DNA of 64,000 nt, from positions 321,193,595 through 321,257,594 of the forward strand of contig JASDDO010000001.1 of assembly GCA_030015575.1 (NCBI GenBank), read 5' to 3'. Position 1 is the stretch's first letter. Every line of letters begins with the position of its first letter. Both the position numbers and the translations under genes were made by a program. Shown here piece by piece: positions 58,843-64,000 of this stretch. The notes beneath the pieces were generated by a model. It saw nothing but the letters and a program-made list of their open reading frames with translations. It was not told the DNA's origin and made no database searches. The stretch is from Agapanthus africanus. Lineage: Eukaryota > Streptophyta > Magnoliopsida > Asparagales > Amaryllidaceae.

Positions 58843-60279
58843 TGCAATTAGCCATCATAAAATTATCACTAAAAGGATTAGTAAATGATGTCCGCGGCTC
58901 ACAATGGTTTTGACCAAACGAACTGTCAAAAACCCTAATGAGCCTGCCACATAACGGTTTTGGCCGAACCAACTGCCAAAACCCTAATGAGGCACCTCCT
59001 CCTTCATCGCTCCGGAAAACTGTGCATACACACCTGCATCCGTATTCCGTAGAATGCGGATGCACAGAAGACAAAACAAATCCATCAGTGCAATACTAGG
59101 ATCCGGCTTAAACCAAAGCCCACTAGTATTGCCTGCCCGAACACCACATGCATACAAGTATACGTAAGTGATCGCAGCCCTGCCGCAAAACCATACGGCC
59201 TCTACACGTTTCGCTCAGTGCAGGGAAACTCTCTGTGTGGGACTCTAAAGACTCGACACTACGCTGGCAGTGGGTTTAACCACAGACCGCAAGCGGCACT
59301 AGCAGTACGTAACGGTCCCCGGGTAGATGTCGATAAGAAGGCCGATGAGGTAAACCCATCCGAACTCCTACCGAGCCTGTATGTGACAATCTCCGTACAG
59401 TCCGGTCTGTTCGTCTGATACATCGCATGGTGGGCCTAGGGGGCGGTAAACGTCAGTCCCCTAATAGCGGTACAAGTCGTGTCGGAGTGAAGCCCAGAAC
59501 ACCCTGAGATGACACTGGAAACCTACCAGTATATCTCGTTTGCCCTGGCCAGGGACTACTCGTGTAACGGCTCTCCTAGACACAGCGCGATGTCAACCCC
59601 CAATACCGGGAGAGACGAATCCTGTCTAACCGTCACTGCCTCCAAGTGCTTCGGGACTGCTCCCAACTACTACCTGTTTGCACGACTCAGTAGAGCCGTG
59701 GTAGGGTAGTAATCAAAGAACAGTGGGAACACACTCGAGGCGAAGTGACAGTGTCAAGTCAGCGGACTAAGCTGTACTTATGTCACCTGGGAACTGATAA
59801 CTGACGATAGGTATAATACCAACCATCAGTTCCCGACGAGTCTTGTCCAGTATACTCGTAACCTAACGAGCACCCGCATACTATCTCAAGTACGACATAC
59901 TGACGGCTGTGCGACAGACCGTCTCCCGTGCTGGGATGAGAAGCGCATACGCTAGTCTACTCCGGAGTATCGATGCCCTGTCTCGATAATCCCACGACTA
60001 GGGACATGTATAAGGATGTGCTTGTGGATTACCCAGCCCCACGAGTGTGATCGCCATCACAACGCCGGTAATCAAGCAAAGATCCTAAGGGCTCTACTAA
60101 TGCGTATAGGTGATACAATAAAGAAACACACATGTACACATTAAAGCAGAGACAAACCAAGTAGCATACTACTATATTGAGCAAGAATGTCTATACAACT
60201 GTGAATATCGTAAGCTTCCATCAAGTAATATACATACTAGTATGATACAGTAATGGCCTCTAGGGCATATACACTAACA

Positions 60280-60293
60280 ATCTCCCACTTGCA
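60280..60293 (-). other. Polypurine tract of copia H
   Basis: ATCTCCCACTTGCA on the plus strand between the LTR and the pol stop. Confidence 0.9.
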
Positions 60294-61388
60294 CTAAGGC
60301 CATGTACTGGCGTATCGGAGACCTATCATCTCGATCAGCCGCTCGAACTGAGTCTGGGGTAAGGCCTTCGTGAATTGATCCGCCGTGTTGTCTTTTGTGT
60401 CCACTCTCCGCACCTCGATCTCCTGGCGATCAATGATTTCCCTGATCAGGTGATACCGCCTTAAGATGTGCCTGGATTTCTGATGGGACCTTGGTTCCTT
60501 CGCTAAAGCTATAGCCCCATTGTTATCGCAATACAATGGTATTGGGTCGACAATAGACGGAACCACCTAAAGTTCACTAATGAACTTCTTCATCCAGACC
60601 GCCTCTTTTGCGGCATCGCTTGCAGCAATGTATTCAGCCTCCATCGTCGAGTCTGCGACGGTATCCTGTTTAGAACTCCTCCAACATACCGCCCCTCTGT
60701 TGAGGGTAAACACAAAACCCGAGACAGACTTGTTGTCATCTTTGTCACTCTGGAAGCTTGAATCGGTAAAGGACTCGACCCTGAGGTTTCCATTACCGTA
60801 AACCAGGAACATCTCCTTAGTCCTTCTCAGGTACTTAAGAATGTTCTTCACTGCTGTCCAGTGGTCCTCCCCTGGGTCTGACTGATACCGGCTTACCGCG
60901 CTCAGCGCGTAAGCTACATCTGGTCTTGTACATAGCATCGCATACATTATAGATCCTACCGCCGAAGTGTAGGGTATAGTGCTCATGCGAGCCCTCTCCT
61001 CGTCAGTCTTAGGAGACATCTTCTTGGAGAGGGTAATTCCGTGCAATGCGGGTATGCTACCGCGCTTGGAATCCTCCATACTAAATCTCTTTAGTACGGT
61101 CTCTATGTACCTAGACTGCGAAAGTCCCAGCAGTCTCTTGGATCTATCTCTATAGATCTTGATCCCCAGAATGTACGAGGCATCACCCAGGTCCTTCATG
61201 GAGAACCTTTGTGACAAAAATAGCTTGACCGATTGTAGCATAGGAATGTCATTTCCTATCAAAAGAATGTCGTCCACGTACAAGACTAGGAATACGACAG
61301 TTCGTCCTACAATCTTCTTATAAACACAGGGTTCATCTTCGTTCTTGATGAAATCAAATTCCTTGATTGCCTCATCAAAACAGATGTT
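60294..61388 (-). pseudogene. Copia reverse transcriptase C-terminus and RNase H (element H)
   Basis: After a TAG that replaces the Trp of the usual ASRSWN motif, the same frame continues with LVLYVDDILLIGND (catalytic YVDD), SMKDLGDASYILGIKIYRD, SAVGSIMYAMLCTRPDVAYA, and RNase H motifs FTDSSFQSDKDD, STMEAEYIAASDAAKEAVW, LYCDNNGAIALAKEP and HLIREIIDRQEIEVRRV. A second TAG lies after MKKFISEL at 60567. All RNase H acidic residues I expect are present. The frame ends at 60294, next to the polypurine tract. Confidence 0.85.
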
Positions 61389-62009
61389 CTAGCTCCGCGA
61401 TGCCTGCTTTAATCCATAAATGGATTTAAGCAACTTGCACACCTTCCCGCTGCTCCCACTGTCTATGAAACCTTCTGGTTGATCCATGTAAACGCACTCT
61501 TCCAAACAACCATTTAGGAAAGCCGTTTTAACATCCATCTGCCAGATTTCATAGTCATGGAAGGCAGCAATGGCAAGTAAGATCCGAATGGATTTGAGCA
61601 TAGCCACCGGAGAAAAAGTTTCGTCAGAGTCCAAACCAGGTCTTTGACGAAAACCTTTTGCAACGAGTCTAGCCTTATAGGTTTCCACCTGCCCATCTAC
61701 ACCAAGTTTCCTTTTGTACATCCATTTGCATCCAACGGGTTTTACCCCAGGTGGAGCAATATCCAAGGTCCACACTTCATTGGCGTACATGGACTCCAAT
61801 TCGGATTGCATTGCTTCCTGCCACTTATCAGAGTCCCTACTGATAATGGCCTGCCTGAAACTGGTTGGGTCATCTTCTTCCAAGATGCAATCCTCTCGAT
61901 CCCCGTCAATGAGAAAACCGTAGTATCTCTCGGGCGGACGAGAAATCCTACCAGATCTGCGGAGTGGCTGAGGTTCGTCTGGGGTTATTGAAGCCTGAGG
62001 TTCTGTCAA
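61389..62009 (-). pseudogene. Copia integrase-RT linker and reverse transcriptase N-terminus (element H)
   Basis: Starts after the shared linker TAA. Contains EPQPLRRSGRISRPPERYYG, VETYKARLVAKGFRQRPG, QMDVKTAFLNGCLEECVYM and KLLKSIYGLKQASRS, and ends at a TAG. It is in the same frame as both neighbours, so no frameshift has occurred. Confidence 0.85.
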
Positions 62010-62024
62010 ATTTTCAGTTTCAAT

Positions 62025-63542
62025 TTATGGTCGCTGAATTTCTTCCAATTCTACCGTGCTCCCACTAATTTCTTTTGCAAGAAACTCCGTTTCTAAGAAA
62101 ACGGCATGCTGAGCAACAAACACCTTCTGTTCCTCGGTGTGGTAGAATAGATATCCATAACCATTCTTTGGATATCCCACAAACTTACATAAAACTGACC
62201 GTGCCTCTAGTTTATCCGGTTTATGCGTTTTAACATAAGCCGGAAAACCCCATATCTTAAATCTTTTAAGATATGGCCTTTTTCCATTCCATATCTCGAA
62301 TGGAGTCTTAGACACTGATTTAGACGGAACATCATTCAATAGATATGCTGCTGTCAATAGCGCATGTCCCCAAAATGAAAGAGGCAACTCGGCATTACTC
62401 ATCATGGAGCGAACCATATCCAGAAGGGTACGATTCCTCCTCTCCGATACACCATTGTGCTGTGGTGTATAAGGAGGAGTAAGCTGAGAGAGAATACCAT
62501 TCTCTTTTAAGTAATCTAGGAATTCCGTGCTTAAGTACTCCCCTCCTCTATCAGACCGGAGGATCTTGATACTTTTGCCAGTCTGGTACTCTACTTCGTT
62601 TCTGAATTCCTTGAATTTCTCAAAAGCTTCAGATTTGTGTTTCATCAGATACACATATCCGAACCTAGAGAGATCGTCAGTGAATGTGATGAAGTAGGAG
62701 AACCCACCCCTTGCATGTATAGACATCGGACCACATAAATTACTATGTACGAGTCCCAAGAGCTCTGCTGCTCTTTCTCCATGTCCGGTGAACGGAGATT
62801 TGGTCATCTTCCCTTTGAGACAAGACTGACAAGTTTCATAAGATGAAAACTCGAACGCATTCAAGAGTCCATCATTATGCAACTTACTCAGTCTTTTCTC
62901 TCCGATATGACCAAGTCTAAAATGCCACAAGTAGGATTCATTCGTATCTGAATTCTTCCTCTTGCGTGTGTTTTGTACATTGAGAACTGTATTCTGATTT
63001 AGAACGTAGATACCATTACACAGTGTAGCCTCTGCAACCAGTACCTTATGAAGGTAAATGTTCATGATATTCTTGTCAAGAACAAAGTTATATCCATCTT
63101 TATCGAGTAAAGAAACTGATATGATGTTGCAAACCATGGAGGGTACATAGTAGCAATCGTTCAAAATCATAGTCTTGCCATTTGGCAATACTAGGTGATA
63201 TTCACCGACGGCTGCCGCATTAACTTGTGCTCCGTTCGCTACTCTGAGCGACATATCACCCGGTGCAACTTTCCTACTTTTTCTCAGTCCCTGCAATAAA
63301 TTACAGATATGAGATCCTGATCCGGTATCAAGTACCCAGGAGGTAGGGCTGATCGTAAAACAGTTCTCAATTACAAGAACACCTGAAGTAGATGCAAAAC
63401 CATGCTTCTTCTTCAACTGGGTATCCTGGAAATCCATACAATCCCCTTTCCCATTCTCATACTCATGACTGTTGCCACAAGTTAGAGCTGAACCAACGTT
63501 CCCCAGCCTCGAATAAGAATTCGGATCGGTCAAGCGATACAT
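62025..63542 (-). pseudogene. Copia protease-integrase (element H)
   Basis: I place the start at the ATG at 63542 (reading MYRLTDPNSYSRLGN), about 40 nt after the splice-acceptor-like site. The frame is open further upstream, to an ATG at 63620. The protease has [12 protein letters not shown]. The integrase has the finger WHFRLGHI...CQSCLKGK, then HSNLCGPM, where the first catalytic Asp is Asn, then LRSDRGGEY and GVSERRNRT. No gag domain precedes the protease: only about 75 residues, including a C-X13-C stretch. The frame ends at a TAA in the linker to RT. Confidence 0.85.
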
Positions 63543-63581
63543 TTTATTATCTTGATTAGGGCGTGAAATGGTTGCTACCTG

Positions 63582-64000
63582 GAGAGAGAGGAAAGAAACA
63601 CTCAGCGGGCGCTCTTTCAAGATTAGATTGGTTTATTAGTTTATCTAACCAGGATGTCTCCCACTGTTTCCTCAAATTCTTCTTAAAACCTTTTAAAAGA
63701 AGAACTAGTCGGGATTTAATTCACGTCACAATACTTGCTTAACCTTTCAGCCAGGCTAGTGTCGGTACTTCGAGGGAGGTTTTCCAACGCTTTCGCGAAG
63801 TTCCTTAATTTAAGAACCTCTTTTCCCTGGGGGCGTAACCCCGCTAACACCTTTCTAGACACCTACTAGGTTTATAGCATTGATTGTTAAGTGAAACAAT
63901 CTCCCGAGAGTAATCCAACTCATCAGCGGGATCGGGATCCAACTATCATTGTGTGATGACCTAGATGGAATCCACTCTAGTCACTACACTCCAGAAGATA
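63582..64000 (-). other. Leader start of copia H
   Basis: Contains the reverse of the CTCTCTCTCCAG splice-acceptor-like tract and a shortened GAAA hairpin CGC-GAAA-GCG (63788-63797). The sequence otherwise follows E 32300-32660. The triple hairpins and multi-branched units are expected beyond the edge. Confidence 0.6.

Larger units (their letters stand above)
58023..60279 (-). repeat. 3' LTR of copia H (2257 bp)
   Basis: Plus strand TGTTAGGTCC...CACTAACA. It contains an 86-bp tandem duplication (58185-58356), a W-box cluster (58777-58842) and a 50-bp repeat with GGTTTTG and AAACCCTAATGAG motifs at 58906 and 58956. Confidence 0.9.
58023..64000 (-). mobile_element. Copia element H, youngest and best preserved, partial
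   Basis: 3' LTR (58023-60279), polypurine tract, a pol frame open except for three stops, and the start of the leader. The 5' LTR lies beyond the right edge. It is the innermost insertion in the right-hand nest. Confidence 0.9.

Overview
The window is plant nuclear DNA made entirely of LTR retrotransposons. I found no host gene, rRNA, tRNA or CRISPR array. The evidence for a plant is long LTRs, primer sites matching initiator tRNA-Met (TGGTATCAGAGC), Ty1/copia LTRs starting near TGTTAG...GCCCTAGAGG, and a Ty3/gypsy integrase tail with a chromodomain-like end. This suits a repeat-rich intergenic region of a flowering plant with a large genome; I cannot name the species.

Layout, read as nested insertions (older hosts first). 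1-4372 is the 3' end of a Ty3/gypsy element (pol tail, polypurine tract, 3' LTR 902-4372) sitting in the gag of copia element A (4373-8144, gag-PR-IN-RT-RH with many stops, LTR start at 7816). LTR A is interrupted at 8145 by copia element E. The 5' LTR of E is split into 8145-9124 and 28682-29870 by another copia element (9125-28676) flanked by the 5-bp duplication GTTAC. That element (5' LTR 9125-11321, internal from 11323, 3' LTR remnant 27595-28676) contains a minus-strand relative (17204-27594), so about 8 kb is present as two inverted arms. E continues with a leader (29893-32668) and pol (32706-35157), and is broken by a gypsy-type LTR (35158-36847 and 48932-49571). Into that LTR went (i) a complete minus-strand non-autonomous gypsy-type element of LARD form (36848-48926, LTRs about 4.65 kb, duplication GAGAT) and (ii) minus-strand copia F (49572-55336). 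F was entered by plus-strand copia G (55337-58022), and G by minus-strand copia H (58023 to beyond 64000). H has the best-preserved pol: one frame with only three stops.

The most unusual content is the leader of the copia subfamily. In copies C and minus, and in E, 2.8-3.1 kb lies between the primer site and pol where gag is expected, but no gag or zinc knuckle is recognisable. Instead there is an ordered set of conserved elements, several with compensatory base changes between copies: a GC-rich hairpin about 200 nt after the primer site; a tandem pair of about 105-nt multi-branched structures; three hairpins spaced 80-100 nt apart, related to each other; a GAAA tetraloop hairpin; and a polypyrimidine-CAG splice-acceptor-like site just before pol. 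A 75-145 bp module of this leader also occurs inside the gypsy-type LARD. The LARD core carries its own array of about a dozen short hairpins. The LTR of H carries eight WRKY W-box cores in 66 bp.

All structures and identities were judged by eye. No folding, alignment or database search was run.
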